From NCBI GenBank assembly GCA_034336665.1, contig JAPFBE010000003.1, positions 36,058,360 through 36,122,359 of the forward strand: DNA of 64,000 nt, written 5' to 3'. The translations under genes were made by a program, and so were the position numbers. Position 1 is the stretch's first letter. Each line of letters starts with the position of its first letter. Below are positions 26,736-39,225 of the stretch, one piece after another. This DNA is from Luscinia megarhynchos. Its lineage: Eukaryota > Chordata > Aves > Passeriformes > Turdidae. Below the pieces are notes generated by a model. The model did no database searches. It had not been told where the DNA came from and saw nothing but the letters and a program-made list of their open reading frames with translations.

Positions 26736-27620
26736 TCACAGAATGGTTTGGTTAGAAGGGGCTTGAAGATGATCCAGTTCCAATTCCCCTGCCATTGGCA
26801 GAAACCCCCTTCTACTAGACCAGGGTGCTCAAAGCCCCATGCAGCCTCGTCCTGAATAATTCAATGGGTGGGAGCAACCACAGCCTCTCTGGGCAATCTA
26901 TTCTAGTACTTCATCACCATCCTACAAAGTAATTCTTAATGCCTAATCCAAATCAACCCTCTTTCAATCTGAAGGCGTTGCCTCTTGTCCTATCACTTCA
27001 TGTCCTTATAAATAGTCCCTCTCCAACCATCCTGTGTGCCCCATATAAGTACAGGAAGGCTGAATTAAGGCCTCCTTGGAGCCTCCTCCATGTTTGGCAA
27101 CCCAAACTCAACCTGTCTTCATAGGATAGGTGCTATAGTCTTGGGATGAATTTACTGGCTTTACCCTGGACTTGTTTCAACAGGTCCAAGGTTCTTCTGT
27201 TAAGGGCTCCAGAGCTGGCTGCAGTACTCCAAAAGTGGTCTCACAAGAGTGGAGTTGAGGGACTGAATCACCTCCCTTGACCTGCTGGTCACACTTCTTT
27301 TTGTGCAGCCCAGGTTGCCATTGGCCTTCTGGGATTCAAGTGCACATTGCTGAGTCAGTTTGTGGTTTTCATCTACAGACTTCCCCAAGACTTTCTCTGG
27401 AAGACTCATCTCAATGCCTCATACCCTGTACTGGTGTTGGAATTGTCCTGAACTAGGTTCAGGATCTCACACTTGGCCTTGTTGAACATGACAGGCTTCT
27501 CACCTTCCAAGTCTGTCAAGGTCCCTTTCTTTCAGGGTGTCAACTGCACTGCACAGCTTGAAGTTGCTGGCAAGCTTGCTGAGGGTGCACTGGATTCCAA
27601 TCCTCATGCCAGTTTCTTGG
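26736..27620 (-). mobile_element. CR1 LINE copy 2, 5'-truncated
   Basis: A reverse-orientation CR1. The left edge TCACAGAATGGTTTGGTTAG is the 3' end of the element, with only about one tail octamer left. It is followed by the 3' UTR (CTAGACCAGGGTGCTCAAAG; TGGGCAATCTATTCTAGTAC). From about 27200 rightwards the minus strand gives ORF2 C-terminal residues, including SRSREVIQSLNSTLVRPLLEYC. The copy ends near 27620 within the region just downstream of the reverse-transcriptase active site. At about 885 bp it is truncated at nearly the same point as copy 1. It appears by eye to be less diverged than copy 1, which suggests a younger insertion. Frame disruptions are present. Confidence 0.94.
27200..27409 (-). 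pseudogene. CR1 ORF2 C-terminal remnant
   Basis: A 69-codon open piece inside CR1 copy 2. It has the ORF2 C-terminal blocks LTQQCALESQKANGNLGC and SRSREVIQSLNSTLVRPLLE. The frame is broken on both sides, so it cannot make a working protein. Confidence 0.85.
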
Positions 27621-30539
27621 TTTTACCTTCATACACGATAAAGGTTGCTGTTATTTTATTGAGAAGTTTGAGAAAAGTCAATTTAGATCTACTTTTAACT
27701 ATCTGTGCTCTAGCCATTCTTTTCTTTCTCACCAACCACTTCTGTCACTTCTTCCAGAAATCAGAAGAGGAACAGTGTATCCTGGCTTTGTGTTGGCTCA
27801 TTTTACATGTTGGTCACTTCCATTAAATGAATTTAATGACATTTTTCCCCCACTCTAATCAACTGGGATCTTGCCCAATGTCTCAATCTACACTGACTGA
27901 CTAGACCACTCTACAACAGTAATACCTGAAAATTGAGATCAAGATATACATCTGAGTGTCTGTGATTTGTTATATTTTGAGGAGTTTTGTTTATTTGTTT
28001 GTTGAGGGTTTTATATTCAATTTAATTTGTTGTATGTAGAGTTTATTTTTTTTTGTGGGGTTTTAAATTTTAATTTATTTGAAAACCTCATAAATTTTCT
28101 GTAGTTTTTCCTCATTTTAGAAGGATGGGTACTGAGGGAGCGAAGCAAAAATAAAAAGCATGTTCTTTTAATCAAGAAAATTAAATGAACACATGGCTAA
28201 TTAAAAAATAAGAAGGTAAATATTAAGCATAAATCTAATCACACTGCTTTCTGAAGCACTACACTGATCAAAACACTCCCAAACTTTTGGAATTCAAAAA
28301 AGTCAGTTAATGATGTGAGAACACCTTCACTTTTCTATGGGTAATTCCATCCATTCTAGTCAGTTTTTCTCTCTTGTACTCTAGTGGGAGAGAAAGGTTT
28401 TTGGTGCTCTAGTGCCTATTTGTGTAGGAATTGTAAGGCTGAGATGCCTTACTTCTGAGACGTTGAAGGGATTTTGTATTAGTATTTTTTTGAAACCTGA
28501 TATATTGGAGCACAGGTTATTTAAATCTGTCTCTGGCCTACTGTGTTCTGCATTTTTTTAAGCCATGCTTTCTATTCTGCAAAGTGCAACAGTACTTTTT
28601 ACCTTTTCAAGGAAAGCTTAAGTCTTATACTTCACAGAATATGTAGAAAAATGAAGGTTTGAGCACAACACTTGGCTCAGGTGTGAAAAAAAATAGAAAT
28701 GAAGAGTTGGAAATAGAGACTATGTAAATAAGTGATGTCCTAGTTTAAAAGAGTCACAGGGTCAGAATTTTTTGTTCATATTTTAAGATATTAATTCACT
28801 ATCATTGCTTAATGGAATATTTAGATGATTATTATAAATTCCAACTTTCATAAAGAAGTACAGTGTTTTGTTTTTGTCTACATTATACCTTTAGAGGACA
28901 CCTTTGTTGCCCATTTTTATGTCAGTAAATGTAACTCTATATGTAAATATCCTACTTTAGAAATTGACGTTCCAGCCATTATCAAGTGGACATCCATATT
29001 TTCCTAATCCATCCTTCACATGTCACCTGCATCCCTAATTAGCTCAGAAACCCATGCACTTCTTTGTGTTGAGCAGTATCTCAAACACCCAAACCAGTGG
29101 CATTATGTAACTGAGCCCTCATGTGCTCTGATGCTTTATTGTTGTTGTTGATTCTTTTCAAGGCTTAAATCCAGTTGAACTTAATTCCAGTGTTGAGCTA
29201 TTTCATCTACTCTTAAAGTTAAAATAAAATTAAGGGTCTTTTAGTGCTTTTATTTATTAACAGGCTTTTTTCCTTTGGTTTTGTTTGTTTGTTTAAATTT
29301 TGGTGTGCATAGGGAAGTTTGTACTGTCAGCAGTACGGATCCTTTTGTCCCTGTGAAGACTTTTCTACTCCTCTTCTCAAAGTCATACCTGAGAACCTTT
29401 AGGTGCAGTCAGTGCAGATCATGAATTACAGCACATTACCTGCATGTCTTTTAAAAATAAGCAAATGTTTGGAACAGTTATTGAAAAACAAAATCATAAG
29501 CAACTGTAATCTTTCTTTGGCTCCACTAGCCATTCCTCTTAATGGATGGATTCTGGCTGATTTCAACCAAATTTGACAGTCTGAACTTTCAAAAATATGA
29601 AATTTATGTGAAAATGATGTCTAACTAAATGAAAATAAATCCTATCAATTTGCTTGATAAGCAGATAAAATGAGGCTGTTACCACACTCTATTTTGCTTG
29701 ATCCTGTGTAGTTAATAAGTCAGCATGTATAGAGCCCTGGATTACCTGCAGAGCACTCAGCCTCCTGCCTGACTAGGAGTCACATTACTTGTATGGCTAG
29801 AGTACAGAGAGGAATTTGAAGTAGAATGCTCAGCATAAAATGTATGAAACAAAGCTCAGATAATTTAACAAGGACTAGAGAGGCTCGTGAAACTAATAGT
29901 TGTGGTAGAGCAACTGGGAACTAAGAGGTTCAGGATGATACAGTGAGTCAACAAAGAGTGTATTACCTTTTCTTCCTACAGCCTATATATTGTCGGATAT
30001 TTTTAATATGGATTAATCTGTTCCAACTCAGAGCTGCTGGATGGCTGGTCTTTTCTTTTCAATGGTTCACCGAATATCAAACTGGTAGTTTCTAGATAAA
30101 AATGGTATCAATAGGAGAGAAAGTTCTGTGGAGATGAAGGTACATTTATGTAGCAAAAAATGAGACTGTGTGTCTCCTTAAAATGCAGAAGATGTGAAAT
30201 AAATAGATTCAGCTCCTCATACTGAATGTGTAGGTACCTTGTTATTAGAGAGAGAAAAAAAAAAGATACAGTAATTTTCTGGATTCTTCAGAATTGAGAT
30301 TGAACATTTATCCTGGTTGAGAATACTAGGATAAGTAGCAAAACACCCACTGGCACTACTTGATAGTGGATCACACTGCAACAAGCCCCATGCATTTTCT
30401 TTTGTCTCACATGGTGAAAGCAGAGGAAGGGTTGTAAATGGGAAAGGAGAATGAATTGTTCTGCTTCTTGAAGCAATCAATTTTGATGTCTTCTAGGAAG
30501 TGTTTGAGAAGATGCTGATGACATCAAGCCTAAAATGGA
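27621..30539. other. Unique AT-rich DNA, no gene seen
   Basis: No recognisable gene or element. A short GTTGTT run lies near 29142-29151. Open frames are short and look random. Confidence 0.6.
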
Positions 30540-31250
30540 CATTGACACAGTGATATAAGGATGTCTGATCATTCTGTCCCAGCCATCCTCTTTCTAACCA
30601 AAGAATGCATCCTATTTACTTTTGTCCCTGCTCCTGGTTATATAAACTGGTTTAACACATGTGTCATGGTCAGAATTATGTTGGCTTTCTTTCCTACTTT
30701 AGCTACAATAATCAAGTTCAAGGCTGTAAATATCTCCAGAGAGCCCTAATTGTGTTATGTTCTTACTTTATTTTCTCCTGTCCTGTTTCCTTATGCTTCA
30801 TTTTGGTAGCATAAGCCTCATACCTCCCTTTCTCTGCCTAAATTGACTCCTATATAAACAATCTGCCCCTAATTACATTTTCCTAGATTCCCTACATCCA
30901 TATAAAATATACTTATTTAGGCAATCTTGGCTTTATATGTTGTTACTGACCGTGAATGCTAATACTGATAATAACTCCTTGCAGCCAGTTATTAGAATTC
31001 TGCCACCCCCCAGTCCTAGCTACCTGTAAAGTAACCTCCCCTTACTCACCTATGACATCCAGCTTTTCATCATGATTCAGTTATTAACCTCTGTCAACAT
31101 GGTCATGTGCCATGTCCACCCTGGTTCCTCGTGGCATGTCTCCAGCCACTCCTAATATTCTGCTCTGCAGCATGACCTTAAGCCAGGGGCAAGTCAGCAA
31201 CATACCCATTTCCCTGTAGACCTTACAAAGCAATTTAAGACTTTTAAATT
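30540..31250. other. C/T-rich patch of unknown origin
   Basis: The plus strand is clearly richer in C and T than the flanks, with repeated CCT, CCC and TTTCCT words (for example CTGCCACCCCCCAGTCCTAG near 31000). It contains two TATATAAA-like sites (about 30639-30646 and 30852-30858). It resembles an old degraded LTR or other retroelement in composition, but I could not match it to a family. No open frame above 62 codons is seen. Confidence 0.35.
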
Positions 31251-33229
31251 TCTGCTGGGAGGCCTTTTGTTCCTTTCACAATTTGTCTCTGTACAGTGAA
31301 AGACAGCAATCTGCAAAGGCAGCTATTTTACTCTGCTATCCATGAAGTTATATAGCCATGAATTCTACAATATGACATTAAGAAAAGAGAGAATTTTTTT
31401 ATAGAAAAGGACATACAGATATTAACACCAGAAAATCAAACAGTTCAGGATATTAATTTAAAATAATCTGATAAAGTTTCCAATACTTGCTAAATTAACT
31501 GATTAGTTAGTAATTAATACATCTAATATGGACACGCATACATGAGCAATATGATGTTTAAATCCCGAGTGCAAAACATTTTTTAATTTATCCAAAAAGG
31601 GGGTTTGCTATTTCCTGCATGGCAAACAAGTCTTCCTCTCCTTCCCCATATTTTGTCCAGAAATACCAACACAGAAACAATTTTACTTCCAAGAACTATA
31701 AAAAGTTTCTGGTTTTGTAATGAAATAAACATTTTCATTAGAAAAAAAAGTAATTTTAAAAAATTCCTGTCTAACCTGCTCATCCATGACCATTCATGAA
31801 ACAACTATTTATCTGTCTTTAATGTCTACTTACTTTGAGGAATATAGCTGCAATATCAACAAGAAAAATGAACTAAAAATATTACCTTTTGGTGGCCTTC
31901 ACAATTATGTAACTTTTAATCAAAAATCAAAACAATTTATTTTTACTCTGGAATATTGATTATGAATAGGCAAGACAACAATGTTAATTGCAATTAAATT
32001 TGGACAGAAATCATGGCTCTTTATTCCCATATTTGACTCACTTTAGGTCTTTGAATTTAGTATGCTGCCACAGGCATGGACAGAGAATGGAATAAATGCC
32101 AACATGAATTTTTCCAACACCTTTTTCAACTTTTAAAGTATTTGGGGTCTAGATATTTTTGTGATATGTGTACACAAAGAAGTCTTGAACATTCTAAAAG
32201 TTGTAAGTGTATTTTTGCTGTAACAACTTTGTGCCACTAAAACTGCAGCAAATTCATTAGCAAAATGCTGCTGTCATAGTAATAATTTTTATAACATGTG
32301 GATTAAAATAAAGAAAGCAGAAATTCCTCAGGACACATATAAGCTTCAAGTCGATCTTTCTTGGAATAAAATCTTCTGAAACACTGCATATATTCAGCTG
32401 AAATCTGTTGTTGTTGTCCTAAATATATTCCTTTGTTAAAATTATACTTCTAACCCCTTTGGCTATTGACAGCCTATTATTTTTCATATGTACCATCTTT
32501 ATCCAAGAAAGTGAAAGAACAACTAATTATATCCTTTGCAAATGAGTGTAGCAGAATAGCTTTTGTTCACCAAAATTCTCAAGACTACTCATCATGAATG
32601 CAGAATTCACTATGGTTTTTTTGTTGTTGTTTTTAATGTACAGCCACTTTAATGGCATGTGAAGTTTGGCATTTGAAGCTAATTGTATACTTTGCTTTGG
32701 AGGCTGTAAATCCAGTCAGTCTGCCTAGCTACACTGCATTTGTATTTAGGCCTTAATTGATCGTTTTGCAGAAGGCTTTTGTGTGTATTTTTTGTGTGAT
32801 TGACATTGGCACTATTATTTTTAAAGGTTGCCCCCAAGGTTTCAGTAAAGGCTATGGTGGTAAGCGATAAAAATGAAGGTCAGTAAAATAAGTCTATTAA
32901 CAAAAGAGTAATGTTTGAGAGGAATGTGCTATACCTGAAAACTTTACAAAATTAACTGTATATAAAAGCTTCTCTAACTCATTTGTCTGTGTTATTGAGA
33001 AATCAAAAGTAAATTACTTATGCAGAAAAGCAGACATTTGAACTGGAAGGGGAATATAGGTATGAGTGGTATGAAAAATTAAATGGAAAAACAGAAGTGA
33101 AATAGAAAGCATATAGAGTCATAGCTCTTCAACAGGTAGAAGAATTTCAGATAATGTACTGGTCAATCTGTTTGTTCGTGTATGTGTTTTAAGTTGGCAG
33201 CTGTCAGTAAAGACAAATGAAAATGTTAA
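31251..33229. other. Unique DNA, no gene seen
   Basis: AT-rich. The part at about 32620-32830 is free of simple repeats and has mixed word content that looks constrained rather than random. This is only an impression. Confidence 0.55.
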
Positions 33230-33652
33230 GTTTTAGCACCTTTGTTAATGATGAAGCATAATGTACTATCAGGTATTCTTTAATGTTACAAGAATAGGAG
33301 GAATGGCAGCTACACAACAGAGCTGTACTGATGTCTAGAGGGACCTCAGCTTTGGAGAAAAGGACTGACAGGAGTCTTGTGGAGTGCAACAAGGGGAAGT
33401 GCAGTCATGAACATGTATCCTTATACCACATGGTGCATGAATAACTTCATTTACCAGTTCAATAGGGGGATACTGACTGCTTCCTGACAGACAGCAAGCT
33501 GTGGAGCCTCCATCCCCAGAGATATTAAAACAAAGTCTCAATGAGGTCCTGAGCAATGGACTCTAGGTTGCCCAGTTTGAGTAGGACAAGACAGACCTTC
33601 AGAGGCCTCTTCATTCCTCTTCTCAGCCATTCTGTGACTCCATGAATCCCAG
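33230..33652 (+). mobile_element. CR1 LINE copy 3, with internal deletion
   Basis: A plus-strand CR1. About 33250-33420 corresponds to ORF2 just after the reverse-transcriptase active site (landmarks TAGAGGGACCTCAG and GTGCAACAAGGGGAAGTGCA). About 33490-33652 is the 3' end (GTGGAGCCTCCATCC, CAGAGATATTAAAACAAAG), closing with a decayed octamer tail CATTCTGTGACTCCATGAAT. The few hundred bases of ORF2 and 3' UTR that should lie between the two blocks are missing, apart from short unmatched sequence near 33430-33480, so the copy has a large internal deletion. It is highly diverged and has no coding capacity. Confidence 0.85.
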
Positions 33653-33834
33653 ATAATACCATTATGGAACCTGTCTGCTGCTCCTTGTATGCACTCCTAA
33701 GACCCTCAGATTCCAGCATCCTTCCTAAAGCATTCAGAAGAAATGCATGTAATTTTCTGTTCATCTTTACATAATGAGAGTCTAAACCTAATTTTTACTT
33801 AAATGAGAGACTCCAGGTGGCTTTTATCTTCTCT

Positions 33835-33870
33835 CTTCTAACAGTGGCAAGGAATTGCCACTGTTAAAAG
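33835..33870. repeat. 36-bp near-perfect hairpin
   Basis: A 12-bp perfect stem (TAACAGTGGCAA with TTGCCACTGTTA) around a GGAA loop at 33851-33854. After one mismatch, three more pairs follow (CTT with AAG), giving 15 pairs in 36 bases. It lies about 180 bp past the end of CR1 copy 3 and is not part of it. No transposon or RNA gene explains it. The stem is shorter than a typical pre-microRNA. Confidence 0.9.
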
Positions 33871-36800
33871 TGTATCTGTGTACTTCGTTGGGACACTGCC
33901 AAAAGGACTAGCCCTACTGAGCACGACTTATGAAAAAATACACCTCTTTTCAACTTTTGCCAGAAAAAAAAGACATCTTACGACTTTTATTACTATTCTG
34001 CAACTCTAAAATTTAATGCATAATTAGTGTTTCCTTTGTAATTTCAAAAGTGGCTTTCCTATCATTAATCTGCACTAAGGCTTGCACTGAGAAAATTGCA
34101 AATCTGTGACTTTATTATAGGTCTTAGAAGATACCATATGCTGACATGTTGACAGGTTGCTTGCATACAAATGGCTGAAATACTACTAGCAACCTTTGTA
34201 GTTTGTATGCTCCCCTGCTTTATTTATTTTTTCCCATTACTACTGATGTTCAATACATACTGAACTGTTTGATTTCATATCCCTGTGAAACAGGAATACA
34301 TGAAGGTGTTTGTCCTGTTTGCTTCATAAATCAAGACGTTTATCATCCCTAAAAGCATCAGGTCAAAACATGTCAAAACCTGTGCTGAAACTGAGGTTAA
34401 TAGTGTGCTGAAAATGAGCTTTTAAGCAAAAGATAGAGAAAACTCTTTTTCTCTGCAAAAAGAGAAAAAAAAAGAGAAAAACTATCCTTTAAATATTCTT
34501 AATGAAAATAAAACTCCATTGTGATATGTATCCTCATGGTAAATCTACTGCAGGGATTTGTATACCCTTCTCTAAAAATATAAAATACTAACCTTGATTG
34601 TAAGGGCCAAAATACCAGAATATACAGTCTCAGTCTGTTGACAAAATCCAGTGTTTTTAAAGATTTGTTAAATATACTGTGCTACTTCAGTCGCTGTGAA
34701 AGAGAACCGATGTGCCACACTTATCAACTGGATCTGTTTGTCTGCTCAGCTCTCTTGACTAATGAAAGTGAATAAACTTATAGGGAAAAAAATCAAAAGG
34801 ACTTCCAAAGCAGTCCTTTCAATTGATTGTCTTTATTTTGTACATATAAATTAAATCTACTATCTTCTTCACATATCCCTTGTAGGTCTTAACTACTCTG
34901 ACCCATTTTAGATGCATCTTAATATGCTTTGCCTTTTCATAGAGTAAGACAGAGGAATGGAATAACCAGCTCACATACAGAGATTTAGACTGTTGATTTA
35001 TTCCTTTATTAAATGTATTTCACACTGGTCTCCCAATATCTGTACAGCCTCACATATTCTAATTCATAAGAGAAATCAGTCTTGAAAGTAAATAAATTCT
35101 TGTCAAGGTTCAGTTACCATAAGTAGAAGAGAATATATACAGAGGGTGCATAGAAATATTGTAATTTTTTTAAGATTTCAGGGTGTAACCTTTTAATAAA
35201 AGTGTTTCAATATTTAAAGATAATAGAGAGCGTGTTTAAATTGAAAAAACACCCAAAAACTCCACAAGAGTTTCTATAAAGAAAAAGGATAAGCCATCTA
35301 ATTTAATTCATACTATTCCTCCAAAAAGTAGTCAACGAGGATGTGGTTTGGTTGCTATATTTTTGAATAAAAATACATTTTAAAAAATAACACCATTGCA
35401 TCTTTGGCACTAGATATCGTTATTGATTATACACACTAAAGATCTCTGAAGGACAGAGTAGTAATTAAACCAGGTCTTTTATTTTCTGTAGAGATGGCAA
35501 TAGAAAGAAATTGAAAGAGGTGGGAAGATTGTGCTGACTGATGCACTAAGAAAAATTATATTAAAACATTTGCAGTTGTAGGCAACTAAAGTATAATTTA
35601 TTCTAATCACATTTACCAGAAAGAATTGCTCAACTAGGTTGGCCTAGAACAAAATTTCATGAGTTGATTCAAAAATAGGTGGTAGTGTGAAATTCATCAC
35701 ATTGCAGTGCTGGAAGTAACTCAGCTTAAGGGACTGTGCATGAGAAGCAAATAGAATTTAAGATACAGGGAAGTTATACTGGGTTCAGATATTTATTACG
35801 TCCTGCCATCCCATTAGATTTTCACTGAAGGCAGATATGGAAAATATTTCTGACACGCAATGTTGGGGAAAGAGGACGGAATTTATTAAACAAAAGAGGA
35901 AGAATATAAGGAAGAAAGATAAGATACAGTTAAGGAAGCAAAAATAAGCTTGCCAAATCTCTTTCAGATGTATGTTGTGACATATGAGTTTCTGGTAGGA
36001 CTTTTATGATCATATGACTAATCTGGAAGGCATTAGCAGCTAGACACCAGCCTTCTGCCAAGTGTTCCACTTAGCACTTCTATGTTCTCTTTTCCCCAAC
36101 TTGAATATGACATAAAATCTAAATGTTATTGAAGAATTGGAAGAAAAATAATTAACAGACATAGAAATAAAATTGAAGATTAGGAAATAGGCAAAATTAT
36201 TTCTTAATTCTTCATGCAGTTAACATTCATGGATGATAAAAAGCCAAACAGAATATTTACATCATTTATTTGATATTAAAGAGACACTTTAATTTTGTAT
36301 CTCTTTTTTTTCTCTATGAAAGGAGATGTGTTTTACAATGTATGTGTTCAGATAGCTAATAAATTCTGGTAGAAAAGAAATTTGAAGAGTAAAGTATCAG
36401 TTTCTGTTTCCACATCATAGCAATAGTAGTAGTAATAGCAATAACATATTTTATCTCAAATGAACAATTTATATTACACGACTTTAAGTCTCTCTGTTCA
36501 AGTGTTCTTTAATTGAACAATAGATAGATGGTTTCTCTTCTTAATGAGACAAAGTCTTCAAAGAGAATCGCTATTGTCAACCAAGGCAGGATCAAGATGA
36601 ATCCACTTTTCATCCCCCATTTTGTGCATATTTGTATTCCTTAGATCCTCTGAATAGCAAAGGGAATGCATCAAAGAAGAGAAAGACGCCAATACAGGAC
36701 CACCATTCCTCTCAATTACTCCAAAACTGGACAAAAAATTAAGACAAAACCCCCAGAATACCCAATATTATAAATTTTTAACACAACTGTGGTATTAAAT

Positions 36801-39028
36801 TAGAGTTTTAAAAATTAAAAAAAACCACTGTAAAGATGGAAAAGTAGAAAGATAAATATTACCAAGATCATTAACACAATCAGTTTTATTCTATTTTATT
36901 TTTTTCTCCTCTATATAAATTAAAGCTATAAATAAGCACAATTCACCACTGCTAAGCATCCAGCCTTGTAATTGATAGTTTACTAATAATTAGCTACATT
37001 ACCTATATAAATATCTAGAAAGTGAATGTGGAAGCAGAAAGAATGTTTAATTTCATGTTAGCACACCCTTAGGAAACAAAAACCTTTGTACAGCAGATGA
37101 GCAACAGAGAAATATGAATGGTGAGCTCTTGACAAGCCTGTTAGCAATGGAGACACATCTGGAAGCCTGTATTGCTGCTGGACACTCTTAATGGTCTTCT
37201 GCAAAAGGGAAGCACCTGTGGCCTGTTCCAGCAAAGACATGTTGTACTCTGCATTTACCTGACTGTAAGAAAAAAAAAAAAAGGAAATAGGAATAGGCAG
37301 TCCCCCAGGCTGTTTTAAGACTGCGTGGATTTTTAGTTTGAGAAATGTACAGTTCTACTTAAACTAAAGAAAAACACCTCTCTTTTATACTCATTTTGTT
37401 TGGAGTAGGTTCTTCAACTACTGTGAAAGGATGTCTTAGGGATTGAATTACTTATTATTAATAAAAAAAAATTAAAAATATATTTTTGCCTTTTGATACA
37501 CACGTTGAATGAATTCCAGTTAAATAAAGGGTTTATTTTTTTCAATACCTACAATTCCAGTGGAATTCTTTCCTACATTGAAGGACTGCTGTCAAGAGAG
37601 GACTTTATTGATACTTTTTAAACATTGTTCTAAGGAGGAGGAACTTAGTTTTGCTCAGAAATTGAAGAAAAAAGGATCTGATTTTTTTTTTTTCTCTCCG
37701 TAGTTTTTTGTTTTGTTTTGTTTTGTTTTCCTAGCTGAGTATTTTTGCATTCATATTGATTCCGTTGAAATGCTGAATAAGAGGTGCTCCATACAGGAGG
37801 CAAAACCCAGATGATACTGTATTTTGTCATGGAAACATTTTGAAATTGATGTCTATAAAAGTCTGTCTCCAGGTGCTCCCACACTGAACCCCACTAAAGT
37901 GAATTTTGTGCCAGCTATAGGTCACCCTCATTTTCCTCAGTCCCTTTAAAGAACAGGGGTGCAGAATGACAGCAACTGCACCTCAAAATAGACCCTCTGC
38001 CCATGCAGAGAGTACAGTTGTATTTTCCCTCAAGTGTACATAATATTCTTGAACTTGATCCTGATTTTTTGAATAGCAGATCAATTCCTGCAGAAAGCAT
38101 GTTCATACATGCTAGTGTTTCCTATGGGACTTTATTCACTTAGTCACTATTAATCTGAGATGACTGTTCTACACAGGTGATACTTTTCCTTCTAAAAGCA
38201 CTTGTGAGCAGACAGATGTAAGAACATGTGAAAATTCGGGAAAGGGCCTGGAACAATTTTTAAGAACCAACCATCTAGTATGACACAACATTTCGATTGA
38301 CGCAGAATTTAATGTTCTACAGGAAAAGGGTATTGATTGTCAAAAGCAAGTTTCTATAATGAAAGTACATTATTAAACTATAATGAATTCACCAGAAATA
38401 TGATATACTTAAAAGATTGTCTACATATGTACAAACATATATAAAGGAGGAAGAATTAATATGTATACAAATTCATTCTTGCCTCTTTTAATGGTACTTT
38501 TAACTTGTTGTGTATGCAATGTTATTTTAAATATCCCCATTCCTTAATATTCCACATATCTGTACAATTTTCCTCTTGAAAAAAGTAAAGAACTTCATAT
38601 TTATGTTAGTTCTACAATTTCAAATTTATATTGAATTGAGTTTTAAACTTTACTGTATCTTGCAAACAAAAAAGAAATACATTTTTTACAGAAGAATATA
38701 AGATATGGAAGACATTTTTCAAACAATTCTACTTGATGACAAAATAATAGATATAATGAACAGCAGGGAATGAAAGAGAAGCTTGTGCTTTAGAGCAGTA
38801 TAATTATGTAAATTATCAACTGAGTTGTACATACTTGCTACTCTTTCATTTGAGGTTGTTTCATTTTTTTATTATGTGCAAAAAGAATAACAAATTATTT
38901 TAAAATATTAATTGCAAGAAATTAAATTAGAAATCAGTTGGGAGAAACCTTTGTATTAGTTTGAAGACATATAGATCTGCCTTTTCTCACAGATACTGAA
39001 GAAGAAATATAGTTGTCCTGCAATCTGA
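33871..39028. other. Unique AT-rich DNA, no gene seen
   Basis: About 5.2 kb. It contains a TAG/TAA triplet patch near 36423-36443 and a short A-run near 37270. No recognisable gene or transposable element is present. Confidence 0.6.
37706..37729 (+). repeat. (TTTTG)n microsatellite
   Basis: About five TTTTG units, following a separate T-rich run at 37682-37693. Confidence 0.85.
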
Positions 39029-39225
39029 AGAATCACAGAATCACAGAAAATCCTGAGTTTGAAGAAACGCACAAGCATCATCAAAGCTCCACTCCTGTCC
39101 CTGCACAGGACACCCCGAGAGCCTCACCATGTGTGTGAGAGCATTGTCCAAACTCTTCCTGAGCTCTGTCAGGCTGGTGCTGCTATCACTTCCCTGGGGA
39201 GCCTGTTCCAGGGCTCAATTAAACT
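39029..39225 (-). mobile_element. CR1 LINE copy 4, 3'-end fragment
   Basis: A reverse-orientation CR1 3' end. The left edge has two clear tail octamers (AATCACAGAATCACAGAA), followed by 3' UTR landmarks CCTGCACAGGACACCCCGAG, GAGAGCATTGTCCAAACTCT and CCCTGGGGAGCCTGTTCCAG. This 3' UTR type differs from that of copies 1 and 2; I recall it as the version common in songbird genomes. Only about 200 bp remain, so the copy is almost wholly 5'-truncated and contains no ORF2. It matches the remembered consensus more closely than the other copies do, which suggests it is among the youngest here. Confidence 0.9.

Noticed and set aside
33835..33870. MicroRNA precursor or bacterial-type terminator
   Set aside because: The stem is too short for a typical pre-microRNA, and intrinsic terminators do not apply in this genome. 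Kept only as an unexplained hairpin.
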